A program made the position numbers and the translations under genes. The notes beneath the pieces were generated by a model that worked only from the letters and a program-made list of their open reading frames with translations, was not told where the DNA came from and did no database searches. Below are positions 1 to 9,654 of a DNA stretch of 64,000 nucleotides, in pieces. This DNA comes from Mariniflexile jejuense. GTDB lineage: Bacteria > Bacteroidota > Bacteroidia > Flavobacteriales > Flavobacteriaceae. Where the stretch lies: assembly GCF_042675665.1 (NCBI RefSeq), contig NZ_JBHTJI010000001.1:1922001-1986000 (forward strand). Reading direction: 5' to 3'. Position 1 is the stretch's first letter, and the number at the start of each line of letters is the position of its first letter.

Positions 1-24
1 TATTTTTCTTGTTTTTTAAAATAA

Positions 25-61
25 AAAAAGTGGCTGTTATAAAAAATAACAGCCACTTTTT
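25..61 (-). terminator. Rho-independent terminator
   Basis: A perfect 16-bp stem (25-40 with 46-61) encloses a five-A loop. On the minus strand it is followed by a T-rich run (complement of 20-29). It lies 36 bp past the stop codon of the minus-strand T9SS gene and should end that transcript. The A/T-flanked stem could also work in the other direction for a gene left of the window. Confidence 0.85.
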
Positions 62-96
62 AAATTAAACTCTATTTTGTTTTTAGAAAAATAGAA

Positions 97-1323
97 TTAA
101 TTTAAAAGTAATTTTACCGATTTTTGTCCTTCAGCAGTTTTAACAGTTGCAATGTACAAACCAGAGTTAAAAACAAAATCCATATCGCTATTTGTTTTAA
201 ATTCTTTCACTAAAGCACCTGTAATGGTGTATATTTTTATATCTGTACTTGATTTTACATTAGATATAAACACTCTATTACCAATAGCTTTTACATCTGT
301 TGATACTCGTGTATTTTTTTCTACAGAAAGTGTTTTACTGTACACTCCATTTACATAGATTTTAGTTGTAAGGCCTGAACCAAGAGAGGCATCAACTTGC
401 CCTAAATAAATTCTGTAAATACGCATTTTACCACCTCTGTTAGAAAGACTATAAGTACCTGCATCTACTGCTTGAAACTGCATAACTCTTACTGCCTCAT
501 CACCTTTATTTGTTCCATCAATAGGTCCTGTTGGACTTCCTGTACCTGTACCCCAGTCATTTATATCAACAGGTGTTCCAGTACCTCCAAAAGTTTCAAA
601 TTTAATGTATCCAGTGCTAAAACCTAAAGTACCATCTCCTTCTATATCGGTATACTCACCAGAACCTACAACAGTAACCCACTGTCCTGCTTGTAAGTTA
701 ATTAATAATCCTCGTCCACCATTTCTATTCCATCTTTTTTCACCTGGTGTTGTAAATTGCAAACAACCTGGGAATAAAGCTGGATCCATGTTATCAAGCA
801 TTACTGTTCGCTCATCAAAACGCGTAACAGCTGTATTTGTGGTGATAATTCTATCGCTATTACTATCTCTTTTAAATACTAAATCAGCTGTACCATCTAA
901 GTCAGGCATTAATTGTGGTTTAGTGTAAATACTTCCACCACTTAACAAAGTACCACCTGGAGGTGTTGGTGATGAACTTTTAGAACTTACTTGAAAACGT
1001 GCACTACTATCATAATTAGCATAATTTGCATTGAATGTTGTAAAATAAATAGATTCAGCACTTTGTCCATTTTCATTTTCGAAACCAGACTTAGCAACAT
1101 AAGCTACACCATCAGCATAATTTGTTACTACAGTTCCACTAGCGTTAACCCAATCTAGTTGACGATTGTAATTAGCAAAAGCATTTAAATGTGATAAAGG
1201 CATTACATTAGTGTATCCTGCTCCTAATTCTTTAGCTCCAAAATCCCAGTATTTTATTTGGGCTTCTGAAGTTACTGTAAAAAGCAACATTGGTATAAGT
1301 AATAAAAGTAATTGTTTTTTCAT
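97..1323 (-). CDS. Secreted T9SS protein with a WDFG-type beta domain
   Basis: The 408-residue product has a clear signal peptide (residues 1-22, ending SEAQ) and a C-terminal T9SS type A sorting domain (about 340-408, with the IYTITGALVKEF strand and a KSVKLLLN end). The body opens with WDFGAKELG and closes with a MRIYRIYLG strand. The same opening (WDFGAQQL) and closing (FFRIYRKD) pattern frames a domain inside the neighbouring CE8 protein at 1722-5753, so this looks like a stand-alone copy of that domain. No catalytic motif is visible. I infer a secreted, cell-surface pectin-binding or accessory protein; an unrecognised lyase or esterase is possible. It has its own terminator and a 398-bp upstream gap, so it is probably transcribed separately. 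Confidence 0.75.
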   Translation of the reverse strand: MKKQLLLLLIPMLLFTVTSEAQIKYWDFGAKELGAGYTNVMPLSHLNAFANYNRQLDWVNASGTVVTNYADGVAYVAKSGFENENGQSAESIYFTTFNANYANYDSSARFQVSSKSSSPTPPGGTLLSGGSIYTKPQLMPDLDGTADLVFKRDSNSDRIITTNTAVTRFDERTVMLDNMDPALFPGCLQFTTPGEKRWNRNGGRGLLINLQAGQWVTVVGSGEYTDIEGDGTLGFSTGYIKFETFGGTGTPVDINDWGTGTGSPTGPIDGTNKGDEAVRVMQFQAVDAGTYSLSNRGGKMRIYRIYLGQVDASLGSGLTTKIYVNGVYSKTLSVEKNTRVSTDVKAIGNRVFISNVKSSTDIKIYTITGALVKEFKTNSDMDFVFNSGLYIATVKTAEGQKSVKLLLN

Positions 1324-1721
1324 CTTAATCTTTTTTAGTTGTTAATAATTAGTTGAGAGTTTTTTGCCTTTAGAATGCAAAAAAATAAGAAATATGTGGT
1401 AAAATTAATTTATTTAGCAATTATTCAGGTTTATAATTGAACTTTGGTCGATTTTATAAACTTCTATAAACCAACAAAATCAGTTTGTAAATCAAAAAAA
1501 CATTTGAATTTACTTAAAAATTGCAAGTATTAATTTAATAAATAAATTGGGATTTATTATTTATTTATTTCTTAAAGTTTTAAAGTTTTAGCCAATATAC
1601 ATGTATGCTCGATAAGCTATTTTAAAAATAAGCATTATCATATACTTATTACGTAAAAATACTACAAACAAAAAAAGAGAATACGTTATTGTATTCTCTT
1701 TTTTTTACTAGTTAAGTAAAA
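1324..1721. other. Intergenic region between two minus-strand genes
   Basis: This 398-bp AT-rich gap holds the terminator of the large CE8 gene at its right end and must hold the promoter of the T9SS gene at 97-1323. I found no exact minus-strand TAnnTTTG box and neither of the two operator motifs seen elsewhere. A 10-bp palindrome, ATACATGTAT, lies at 1597-1606. No small coding region is convincing. Confidence 0.5.
1671..1704 (-). terminator. Rho-independent terminator
   Basis: A 14-bp perfect stem (1671-1684 with 1691-1704) has a six-base loop and A/T tails on both sides. It lies 18 bp beyond the stop codon of the CE8 gene at 1722-5753 and ends that transcript. Confidence 0.85.
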
Positions 1722-4700
1722 CTAATGAGAAACTAGTTTTATAACTTTTTTACCTACTTCATCTTTAATTTTTATAATCCATAAACCATTTTGTATATTA
1801 AAATTGGTATCAGACTTTGTTGTAACAGATTTAACCAATGCGCCTGTAACACTATAAATATTAACTTGTGTGTTTGAAGTTACATTTGATATGTATATGT
1901 TTCCGTTATAAGCAACAACTTTAACTGATGATTGATTAGGATATTGATCTTCAACCCCTAAAGCATTCAATTCTGATATTGGATCCCAATTATCATTTCC
2001 TTTAGTGAAATTAAACGTTGTAATTGCCGTACCATCTGTTAGTTGATCTTGAGTTAAAACTGTAGACCAAGACGCACGACTTGAAGCATTGTTTTCACCA
2101 GAAACCTCTACTGTACTGCGTTCGTACATTTTAGCAGAACTACCTCCTAATGTATTATTCCAACCAGCAGGAACAATTAATGATTGACCTACATTACCTG
2201 GATAAGTTGAAGCATCAATTGTTGTTTCAAAAAACACCACTTCACTCGTATTTGGTGACCATGGACGACCAAAATAACCTGGTTTAGACCCATTTATAGA
2301 AGCTGTTTCAACACCTGGAACAGGTGATTTAACATGACACTGATACATTAAATAACCTCTACCACTAGATTGCTGTGCTGCCGTTATATAAGCTACATCA
2401 CTACCAGAATCACTCGTATTTAAAACTAAATCTGTTTTATAAAACACCGCATTCATAGCGCCATATAAATAATCAACCGCACCCATCATTGCACCTTTAT
2501 ATACGACTACTCTGGATGGACCTGCTCCATAAAATGAATCTTGACGCCCTATAACACGACAATTATTTAGAAGTACTTTATCAGCAGAGGCTGCTATTCC
2601 AATAGCAGCTGCTTGAGTTACATAACCTAATGAGCGATCTTGTACTGTTACATTGCCATAGGTTGTAGGTCTTACTGGATCTCCACCTTTAGGTTGCACC
2701 ACATCTTGAGATTCTTTTAAAGATATGTATTGATTAAACGAGTTTTCAAGAATAATATTTTCAGCAGTAAACCCAACTGCTTCAACAACTACAGTAGCAT
2801 TCCAGTACGAAGAACCACCGCCAGTACCTTCTTTATTTTCGTATAATGTATAGCCATTGGCTTTATTAACAGCCAGTACATCTGCATTCCATTTATTGTC
2901 TGACGCTTGACTAAAGAAATTATATTTTTGCCCGTAATATGATGTTATTCTAACGGCATTAGCATCTATATCAACACCTTTATTTAATAGCGCAATACTT
3001 GGCGTTGTTGCTGCATTCTTCAATGTAACATTGGCACTTTTTATTACAATCATCTCTTCATAGTTATCTGGATCAATTAAAACTGTAACACGCTCGTTAC
3101 TTGGTCTATCCATTCTTGAAATAGCATCTAAAGCTTCATTTATAGTTTGATAATCTTTTCCTGTTCCAACTGTAATTGTAGCACTATATGGTACTATTTG
3201 TAATACTTTTATAGATAATAAATACGTAGTTCCAGAAATAGCTAAGTTTACAAATCCATCGGACACTCCTGGATATACATATTCTGCTATAACTTTTGTA
3301 CCAGTACTATTTGATGTATTAGTAACCGTTTGAACACCATCTATTGTGTAGTTTGATGCGTAATAATCTGTAATAAGCACCTTATCACCAACATGAACTG
3401 GAATAGCTATAGTAGCTCCTGAACTAGCATTTAAGTCGCCATTTGTTGTACCTCTTACATTTACACTTCCTGTAAAAACAAGACCTTTATAAGCTGTTGC
3501 TGCAGAAATATTTCTATCATTAAAAACCCACTCTGTAACAGGTTTAAAAACTAAATCTTTTACTACGTTACTACCTGAAACCGACAAATTTGAAGTCAAT
3601 GCCAGTTCAATAGGATATTCGTCTAAACCAGAATAAGTCATTTTATAAACACCATCGCGCAATGCTACTGTTGAAACATCAGTAAATGTATATACATATC
3701 CCGATTCATTTAAGTTAGTAAATGTTAAACTCAATTTACCTCTTTGAGTAACATCTAAATCAGGCGTATTTATAGTGATATTATGCAAAGGTTTTTGAGT
3801 AAAAACGATATCCGCAGTTTGAGTTCCTGTGATGGTAATTGTGTTTGACAAAATCTCATAATCATTCACTCCACCTGCAGAAATTGTATATTCAACATTA
3901 GCTTCCAAATCAACTGAATAAGTTGAATTCGTTGTATTTATTGAAATAATAGGATTGTAAATTTTATTTGCTAAAGGATCTGGCGTATAAGTTAGTGTAA
4001 GGTTAGAAAGATTAGGCAATCCTGTTATATTACCACTAACTGTATGCAAATCTACTTGAACGATGGTTACGTTAAAATTAGTAGTTGTTTCCGTAGCTGT
4101 TAAAGATAAATCACTTGCAATAACATAACCATTTGCGTTTCCTAAACTTACATCATAAGTATATTCAACAGGCAAGTCTATAGTATAGGTTCCACTTGAA
4201 ACAACAGCTGAAAAAGTTTTTCCTGCTTGATTAGTAAAATTGATAGAATAGCCATTTGGAACTCCAGGAGCATTTGTTTCATTAACAACACCCGTAATAG
4301 TAGTATATTGAGCATCTTTCCTGTAAATTCTAAAAAAGCTAGGTTTATCAACTGCGTCATATATACGATATTGACCTGCCGCTTTAGATACAAATTTTAC
4401 TTCTTGTAATGTTGTTCCAACATTTACAACATCATCTTGAATACCTGGATTTGCTACATTTTGAAAATGTATAACACCACCACCAGACTGTGTTAACATC
4501 ATAACCTTTACTTCGTCATCTTCATCTAAGGTTAATTGCATATATCTTGATGGAGTTGTTGGAGCTGTTGGGTTTGTACCGTTTTGATATATTCTACCTA
4601 TATAACCCACTGCACCACCTAAATTTGTATCATATCTGGTAAGGTTAGTATTTGATGTTCTTAAACGATCGTTCGTACCACCTACCCAACTTAAAACACC

Positions 4701-5753
4701 TTCAGTCCATGTAGTAGGTAACACAGTAGCAGTTGTACCAGGAGTAACACCTGAATACCAAGCATTGATTTTGGTTTCGTTAAGCATATTATTATAAAGT
4801 ACCTCATCTAATTGCTGCGCACCAAAGTCCCAAACGTCTGATTTAATAATAGAAGCCGCTAAATTAGTTACAACAATTTGAGGTGTATAACATTCTCCAC
4901 TACCATTTCTTGTAAAATATAAGGTTCTTGGACCACCAACATATGAAAACTCATAATAACCAGTTTTATCAACTGCTACTTTAATGTTTTGCACACCTAA
5001 TTCATTACCTCCAACTGTTGTACCACCGCTAATCGTACCAGCTGCATCGCTATAAATTGACCCATAGAAACGTACCGTTGCACTTGGGCCAGTAACATCT
5101 ACTTGTAAAGAATTACCTGTTCTGAATGAAACGCCATAGCCGCTACTATGCCATCTTGATGTTGCAGCTTGAGTTCTTAATTTGCCATCAGGACTTGTAG
5201 TAGAAGTAACAGGATTCCATTGAACTCCATCATTAGTAAAGGTAGAACCATCTCCTAAATTATAAAGTTTATATGGATACATTACATCTATAACAGGCGT
5301 GTAGCATTCGCCACTACCATTTCTTGTAAAGTATAATGTTTTTGGACCACCTACATACGAAAACTCATAATAACCAGTTTTATCAACTGCTACTTTAATA
5401 TTTTGAATTCCCAAATCATTACCACCTAAGGTGGTGCCTCCACTCATAGTTCCTGCTGCATCACTATAAATTGATCCATAAAATCGAACTGTAACGGTGC
5501 CTGTAACATCTATTTCAAGCGAATTAGTTGTTCTAAAAGACACACCATAACCAGCGCTATGCCATTTAGAAGTAGCAGCTTGAGTTCTTAACAAACCATC
5601 AGGACTAGTGGTAGATGTAACAGAATTCCATTGAACTCCATCATTAGTAAAAGCGCTACCATCTCCCATGTTATAAGAAATGACAGTTTGCCCCTGCGTT
5701 TTAAAAGCTAGTAAAAAGAGGGGAATTAATAATAAAAAGGATAGTTTTCTCAT
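1722..5753 (-). CDS. Multidomain T9SS-secreted pectin methylesterase (CE8)
   Basis: The 1343-residue product hydrolyses methyl esters of homogalacturonan outside the cell. In order: signal peptide (1-22); two nearly identical repeats (23-160 and 161-297, each opening with a GDGS/GDGSxFTNDGVQWN segment); a WDFG domain (about 303-480) like that of the gene at 97-1323; several beta-sandwich linkers resembling carboxypeptidase-regulatory folds; a CE8 beta-helix (about 860-1255); and a T9SS type A sorting domain (about 1270-1343). CE8 motifs are kept but altered: QAAAIGI for QAVAL, GRQDSF for GNQDTL, DYLYG for DFIFG and FGRPW for LGRPW; the catalytic Asp, Asp and Arg are present. The gene is divergent from the first SusC and carries the same promoter-operator layout. 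Most CE8 enzymes have about 300-350 residues, so this is exceptionally large. Confidence 0.9.
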   Translation of the reverse strand: MRKLSFLLLIPLFLLAFKTQGQTVISYNMGDGSAFTNDGVQWNSVTSTTSPDGLLRTQAATSKWHSAGYGVSFRTTNSLEIDVTGTVTVRFYGSIYSDAAGTMSGGTTLGGNDLGIQNIKVAVDKTGYYEFSYVGGPKTLYFTRNGSGECYTPVIDVMYPYKLYNLGDGSTFTNDGVQWNPVTSTTSPDGKLRTQAATSRWHSSGYGVSFRTGNSLQVDVTGPSATVRFYGSIYSDAAGTISGGTTVGGNELGVQNIKVAVDKTGYYEFSYVGGPRTLYFTRNGSGECYTPQIVVTNLAASIIKSDVWDFGAQQLDEVLYNNMLNETKINAWYSGVTPGTTATVLPTTWTEGVLSWVGGTNDRLRTSNTNLTRYDTNLGGAVGYIGRIYQNGTNPTAPTTPSRYMQLTLDEDDEVKVMMLTQSGGGVIHFQNVANPGIQDDVVNVGTTLQEVKFVSKAAGQYRIYDAVDKPSFFRIYRKDAQYTTITGVVNETNAPGVPNGYSINFTNQAGKTFSAVVSSGTYTIDLPVEYTYDVSLGNANGYVIASDLSLTATETTTNFNVTIVQVDLHTVSGNITGLPNLSNLTLTYTPDPLANKIYNPIISINTTNSTYSVDLEANVEYTISAGGVNDYEILSNTITITGTQTADIVFTQKPLHNITINTPDLDVTQRGKLSLTFTNLNESGYVYTFTDVSTVALRDGVYKMTYSGLDEYPIELALTSNLSVSGSNVVKDLVFKPVTEWVFNDRNISAATAYKGLVFTGSVNVRGTTNGDLNASSGATIAIPVHVGDKVLITDYYASNYTIDGVQTVTNTSNSTGTKVIAEYVYPGVSDGFVNLAISGTTYLLSIKVLQIVPYSATITVGTGKDYQTINEALDAISRMDRPSNERVTVLIDPDNYEEMIVIKSANVTLKNAATTPSIALLNKGVDIDANAVRITSYYGQKYNFFSQASDNKWNADVLAVNKANGYTLYENKEGTGGGSSYWNATVVVEAVGFTAENIILENSFNQYISLKESQDVVQPKGGDPVRPTTYGNVTVQDRSLGYVTQAAAIGIAASADKVLLNNCRVIGRQDSFYGAGPSRVVVYKGAMMGAVDYLYGAMNAVFYKTDLVLNTSDSGSDVAYITAAQQSSGRGYLMYQCHVKSPVPGVETASINGSKPGYFGRPWSPNTSEVVFFETTIDASTYPGNVGQSLIVPAGWNNTLGGSSAKMYERSTVEVSGENNASSRASWSTVLTQDQLTDGTAITTFNFTKGNDNWDPISELNALGVEDQYPNQSSVKVVAYNGNIYISNVTSNTQVNIYSVTGALVKSVTTKSDTNFNIQNGLWIIKIKDEVGKKVIKLVSH
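4863..5687 (-). repeat. In-gene tandem duplication of a 138-residue domain
   Basis: The CE8 protein repeats residues 23-160 as 161-297 with near identity; for example IQNIKVAVDKTGYYEFSYVGG occurs in the first copy with only Ile to Val in the second, and both end TRNGSGECYTP. The DNA copies are 5274-5687 and 4863-5273. The similarity points to recent duplication or homogenisation of a binding module. Confidence 0.85.
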
Positions 5754-5900
5754 TTGTTTATTTAATTTAGTTAAAGTTTAATAGATATATTTACTAATCT
5801 TATTTTTTTATGTTTTTAGTTCATGTAAAATAAAATTGATAAAAAATAGGTAAACTAAGATTGGGAAGAAATTTAGCAAACTCAACACATTTACATAAAT

Positions 5901-5944
5901 GCAATCGATTACTCAAATATATTATAAAATTATAATTTTGCAAA
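5901..5944 (-). promoter_or_regulatory. Promoter with AATCGATT operator for the CE8 gene
   Basis: Read on the minus strand: TTTG (5944-5941), 19 bp, TATATTTG (5921-5914), AG, then TAATCGATTGC (5911-5901). The first two elements are the Bacteroidota -33 and -7 boxes in perfect form. The palindrome covers the expected start of transcription, which fits repression by a LacI-type protein. Confidence 0.8.
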
Positions 5945-6135
5945 CATTCTGATAAATAAATTATCAAATCAACAAAAGCAGTAACTTTTAAAACATAAAT
6001 TCATATCCTACATTTTTAAAATACTTGCATTTGAAAATTAAAACATAATTACAACCAAGTATTTTATTTACAACGAATTAAAAGAACAACAATCAATAAA
6101 ACATGTAAAAAAACAGCGCACATAGATTAAAATAA

Positions 6136-6148
6136 GCCTATATTTGAG
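6136..6148 (+). repeat. Duplicate of the SusC promoter -7 region
   Basis: The 13-mer GCCTATATTTGAG occurs here and again at 6199-6211, 63 bp downstream. Only the downstream copy runs into the AATCGATT operator. This upstream copy has a perfect TATATTTG but no TTTG at the right distance, so it may be a weak second promoter or a relic of duplication. Confidence 0.6.
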
Positions 6149-6178
6149 TTAAATTTTAATGTTAAATTTCTTGAAAAA

Positions 6179-6222
6179 TTTGCTTTAAAATAAATATTGC
6201 CTATATTTGAGCAATCGATTAC
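6179..6222 (+). promoter_or_regulatory. Promoter with AATCGATT operator for the first SusC operon
   Basis: TTTG (6179-6182), 19 bp, TATATTTG (6202-6209), AG, then CAATCGATTAC (6212-6222). The layout is identical base for base in spacing to the divergent CE8 promoter. The operator overlaps the predicted transcription start, leaving a leader of about 150 nt before the ATG at 6364. Confidence 0.82.
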
Positions 6223-6363
6223 ATTATAATTTACAAATAAGAAATTAAATTTTCAAGGTTGTTTTATTTTGAATAATAATACTTTATAAATAAACACCAT
6301 AAAACTGCTAAGTAAACTCAAAAAAAATCATATTAATAAATTAACAAACTAAACAAATTATTT

Positions 6364-9300
6364 ATGACAAACCATTCCTTATTTGATTATCTTTTTTTCT
6401 TTCGAAAAGACAGAAAAAAAATAACTCAATACAATAAGGCTTATGTAGCTTTATTTATTGGTGTATTTTTATTTTGCTTAAATATTAATGCGCAAAATAG
6501 TATAACAATTAGCGGCGTTGTAACAGATGGTGGAGACTTGGGCGGTCCACTCCCTGGTGTAACTGTACTCGTTAAAGGAACTACAACAGGTGCTTCAACC
6601 GATTTTGACGGTAACTACACTTTAAGCAATGTTGCCTCAAATGCAACGCTTGTTTTTTCTTATGTAGGATATAAGAAACAAGAAATTGCTGTTTCTGGTA
6701 AAAAAACAATAAATATCACCTTACTTCCTAGCTTGGAATCTCTAGATGAAGTTGTTGTTGTTGGTTATGGAACGTCTCGAAAATCTGATTTAACAGGTTC
6801 GGTAGTTGCAATTGGCGGTGAAGATTTAAAAAAACAATCTATATCAAGCGTTGCCGAAGCCTTAACAGGTAGATTAGCTGGTGTTCAAGTAACTTCTTCT
6901 GAAGGTTCACCAGATGCTGAAATAAACATAAGAGTTCGTGGTGGTGGTTCATTAACACAAGATAGTTCACCATTGATAATTGTTGATGGATTTCCTGTGA
7001 ACAGTATGAGTGATGTTACACCATCTGATATTGAAAGTATTACCGTTTTAAAAGACGCTTCTTCTACAGCAATTTACGGTTCTAGAGGAGCTAATGGTGT
7101 TGTTATCATTACAACTAAAAGTGGTAAGGATGGAAAAATATCTGCAAACTTCAATATGTTTTATGGTGTGAAAAAAATTGCGAATACCATTGATGTATTA
7201 GACCCTGTTGATTTTGTAAAATGGCAATACGAATATGCTTTATTAAGAGATCGCCAAGATTCTTACGAAAACATTTTTGGTTTATGGCAAGATGCAGACC
7301 AGTACAATGGAGTGAAAGGTAATAACTGGCAAAAACAAATTTATGGCAAAATGGGCGAAGTACAAAGCCGTGATTTAGCTGTAAGAGGTGGTTCAGATAA
7401 ATTGAACTTCAATTTTAACTATGCCCATTACGATGAAAAAACCATTATGGTTGGTTCGGACTTTAAGCGAGATAACTTATCATTATCTTTAAAAAGTAAA
7501 GCTAGTGAGAAAGTAGATTTAACATTCACGTTCCGTTATTCTGATACTGAAATTAATGGCGGTGGTGCTAACGAACAAAATGAAATTTCATCAGCCGATG
7601 CACGTTTAAGACATAGTGTTGGTTACTCACCTATCCCACTACCAGGTTTGACAACAGATAATACTGATGAAGCATTATCCTCTTACTTAGTTAATCCATT
7701 TGTAGCGGTAGATGACAATCAACGCTTACAACTTAGAAAAAACTTTAATTTATTAGGTAGTTTTGGTTGGGAAATTTTGGAAAACCTTCAATTTAAATCT
7801 GATTTAGGTTTAGACAATCGTAACGATTTAGATTACCGTTTTTATGGCCGTTCTACATACTATGCAAGTAATAGACCTGCTGCAGAAAACCAAGGCTTAC
7901 CATCTATCATCATTAGTGATGAAAAAAGAGAACGTTTTAGAAATGCAAATACTTTAAACTACGATTTTGAGAAATTATTTGGAAAAAGCGATGATCATAG
8001 CTTAAAACTTCTTGTTGGTGAAGAAATGATTATTTCAAAATCGAATGAAGTATCTTCAGAAATACAAGGTCTACCAAAGTTTTTTGATTTTGATACTTCT
8101 AGAAACTTAACAAGTCAAGGTATTCCTCAAAATGTTGATAACTTTTACAGTCCAGACGACAAATTACTGTCTTTCTTTGGTCGTGTTAATTATGGCTTTA
8201 AAAACCGCTATTTAATTACAGCTACCTATCGTGCCGATGGCTCTAGTAAGTTCTTAGGAGATAACCAATGGGGGTATTTTCCATCTGCTGCTTTTGCTTG
8301 GAAAATTTCGGAAGAAAATTTCTTAAAAGATGTATCTTGGATAAATACTCTTAAAGTAAGATTAAGTTATGGTGAAGCAGGTAATAATAATATCCCTACT
8401 GGTCAAACCTTTCAAAACTTCCTATCTAGAAACACTACCTACATTAATGGAGTTAACAACTATTGGGCAGCATCAAATACTTTAGCAAACCCAGATTTGA
8501 AATGGGAAACTACCGTAACACAAAACGTTGGTTTAGATTTTGATTTGTTTAAAGGGCGTGTTAGTGGATCGTTCGAAGCTTATAAAAATTTAACAACAGA
8601 CCTTTTAATAAACTTCCCTGTTCCTGGAACTGGATACAACACCCAATATAGAAACATGGGTGAAACCCAAAACACAGGTATCGAAGCTTCTTTAAATATT
8701 GCAGCTATAGAGCATAAAGACTACGGTTTAAATTTATCATTAAATTTTGGTATGAACAAAAACCGCATTAACTCATTAGGTGTTATGGATGATTTTGGTA
8801 CTGCTACAGGTTGGGCGTCATCTCAAATAAATAATGATTATGTTATCAATGTAGGTAAATCGCTTGGCACAATGTATGGCTATATAAGCGATGGACGTTA
8901 TGAAGTTTCAGATTTTGACTATAACTCTGTAACAGAAACTTACACCTTAAAAACTGGTGTTGCAAACAATAGCGCTATAGTTGGTGTGCCAAAACCAGGT
9001 AACATGAAGTTAAAAGACTTAGATGGTGATGGTATTGTAAATATAAACGACAACACCATCATTGGTAATGCAAATCCAAAACATACTGGAGGTATGACAA
9101 TTAATGCCAATGCCTATGGTTTTGATTTGTCAGCTGCATTTAACTGGAGTGTTGGTAACGATGTTTATAATGCCAACAAAATTGAATTCACTACCTCAAA
9201 CAACAACGGACAGTATAGAAATTTAAGTACTATTATGGCTGATGGAAATAGATGGACCAATTTAGATCCTACATCAGGTCAATTAGTAACCGATCCTACT

Positions 9301-9630
9301 GCATTAACAGCACTAAACGCCAATACAACCATGTGGTCGCCTTATTCTACTAATTTTGTTTTTAGTGATTGGGCTGTTGAAGATGGTTCATTTTTAAGAC
9401 TAAACACATTAACATTAGGATACTCTGTTCCTAACGAAATGCTAACTCAATTAGGCGTATCAAAATTAAGATTTTATGCTACAGCTAATAATGTATTCAT
9501 TATTACCAACTATTCTGGTTTAGACCCTGAAGTTTCTACTAGAAGAAAGACGCCGCTTACTCCAGGAGTAGATTATTCACCATTCCCAAGAAGCAGATCT
9601 TTTGTTTTTGGATTGAATCTTAATTTTTAA
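6364..9630 (+). CDS. SusC/RagA-type TonB-dependent outer-membrane transporter
   Basis: The 1088-residue product imports pectin oligosaccharides across the outer membrane with the SusD partner encoded 24 bp downstream. After a hydrophobic signal (about 28-44, ending NINAQ) come a carboxypeptidase-regulatory-like domain (about 47-125, with PLPGVTVLVKG and TDFDGNYTL), a plug starting after SLDEVVVVGYGT, the SusC signature LKDASSTAIYGSRGANGVVIITT, and a long beta-barrel ending in the aromatic NLNF. It lacks the N-terminal STN domain found in the SusC at 28146. The 27 residues before the hydrophobic stretch are unusual; no later ATG fits, so I keep this start. The substrate is inferred as homogalacturonan from the genes that follow. 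Confidence 0.95.
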   Translation: MTNHSLFDYLFFFRKDRKKITQYNKAYVALFIGVFLFCLNINAQNSITISGVVTDGGDLGGPLPGVTVLVKGTTTGASTDFDGNYTLSNVASNATLVFSYVGYKKQEIAVSGKKTINITLLPSLESLDEVVVVGYGTSRKSDLTGSVVAIGGEDLKKQSISSVAEALTGRLAGVQVTSSEGSPDAEINIRVRGGGSLTQDSSPLIIVDGFPVNSMSDVTPSDIESITVLKDASSTAIYGSRGANGVVIITTKSGKDGKISANFNMFYGVKKIANTIDVLDPVDFVKWQYEYALLRDRQDSYENIFGLWQDADQYNGVKGNNWQKQIYGKMGEVQSRDLAVRGGSDKLNFNFNYAHYDEKTIMVGSDFKRDNLSLSLKSKASEKVDLTFTFRYSDTEINGGGANEQNEISSADARLRHSVGYSPIPLPGLTTDNTDEALSSYLVNPFVAVDDNQRLQLRKNFNLLGSFGWEILENLQFKSDLGLDNRNDLDYRFYGRSTYYASNRPAAENQGLPSIIISDEKRERFRNANTLNYDFEKLFGKSDDHSLKLLVGEEMIISKSNEVSSEIQGLPKFFDFDTSRNLTSQGIPQNVDNFYSPDDKLLSFFGRVNYGFKNRYLITATYRADGSSKFLGDNQWGYFPSAAFAWKISEENFLKDVSWINTLKVRLSYGEAGNNNIPTGQTFQNFLSRNTTYINGVNNYWAASNTLANPDLKWETTVTQNVGLDFDLFKGRVSGSFEAYKNLTTDLLINFPVPGTGYNTQYRNMGETQNTGIEASLNIAAIEHKDYGLNLSLNFGMNKNRINSLGVMDDFGTATGWASSQINNDYVINVGKSLGTMYGYISDGRYEVSDFDYNSVTETYTLKTGVANNSAIVGVPKPGNMKLKDLDGDGIVNINDNTIIGNANPKHTGGMTINANAYGFDLSAAFNWSVGNDVYNANKIEFTTSNNNGQYRNLSTIMADGNRWTNLDPTSGQLVTDPTALTALNANTTMWSPYSTNFVFSDWAVEDGSFLRLNTLTLGYSVPNEMLTQLGVSKLRFYATANNVFIITNYSGLDPEVSTRRKTPLTPGVDYSPFPRSRSFVFGLNLNF

Positions 9631-9654
9631 TTAAAACATTTATTAGAATATACT

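Larger units (their letters stand above)
5754..6363. other. Divergent control region between CE8 and SusC genes
   Basis: This 610-bp non-coding region separates the minus-strand CE8 gene from the plus-strand SusC gene. It contains two divergent promoters with the same AATCGATT operator (5901-5944 and 6179-6222) and an extra copy of the -7 region at 6136-6148. Leaders of about 150 nt are predicted on both sides. I saw no terminator and no convincing small gene. Confidence 0.7.

Noticed and set aside
605..928. Opposite-strand open frame inside the T9SS gene
   Set aside because: It has no recognisable domain and is the shadow of a well-supported gene, as are the other short frames overlapping real genes on either strand.
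1597..1606. ATACATGTAT palindrome as an operator
   Set aside because: It occurs once, is short and is in AT-rich DNA; it lacks the AATCGATT or CAGGAT cores.
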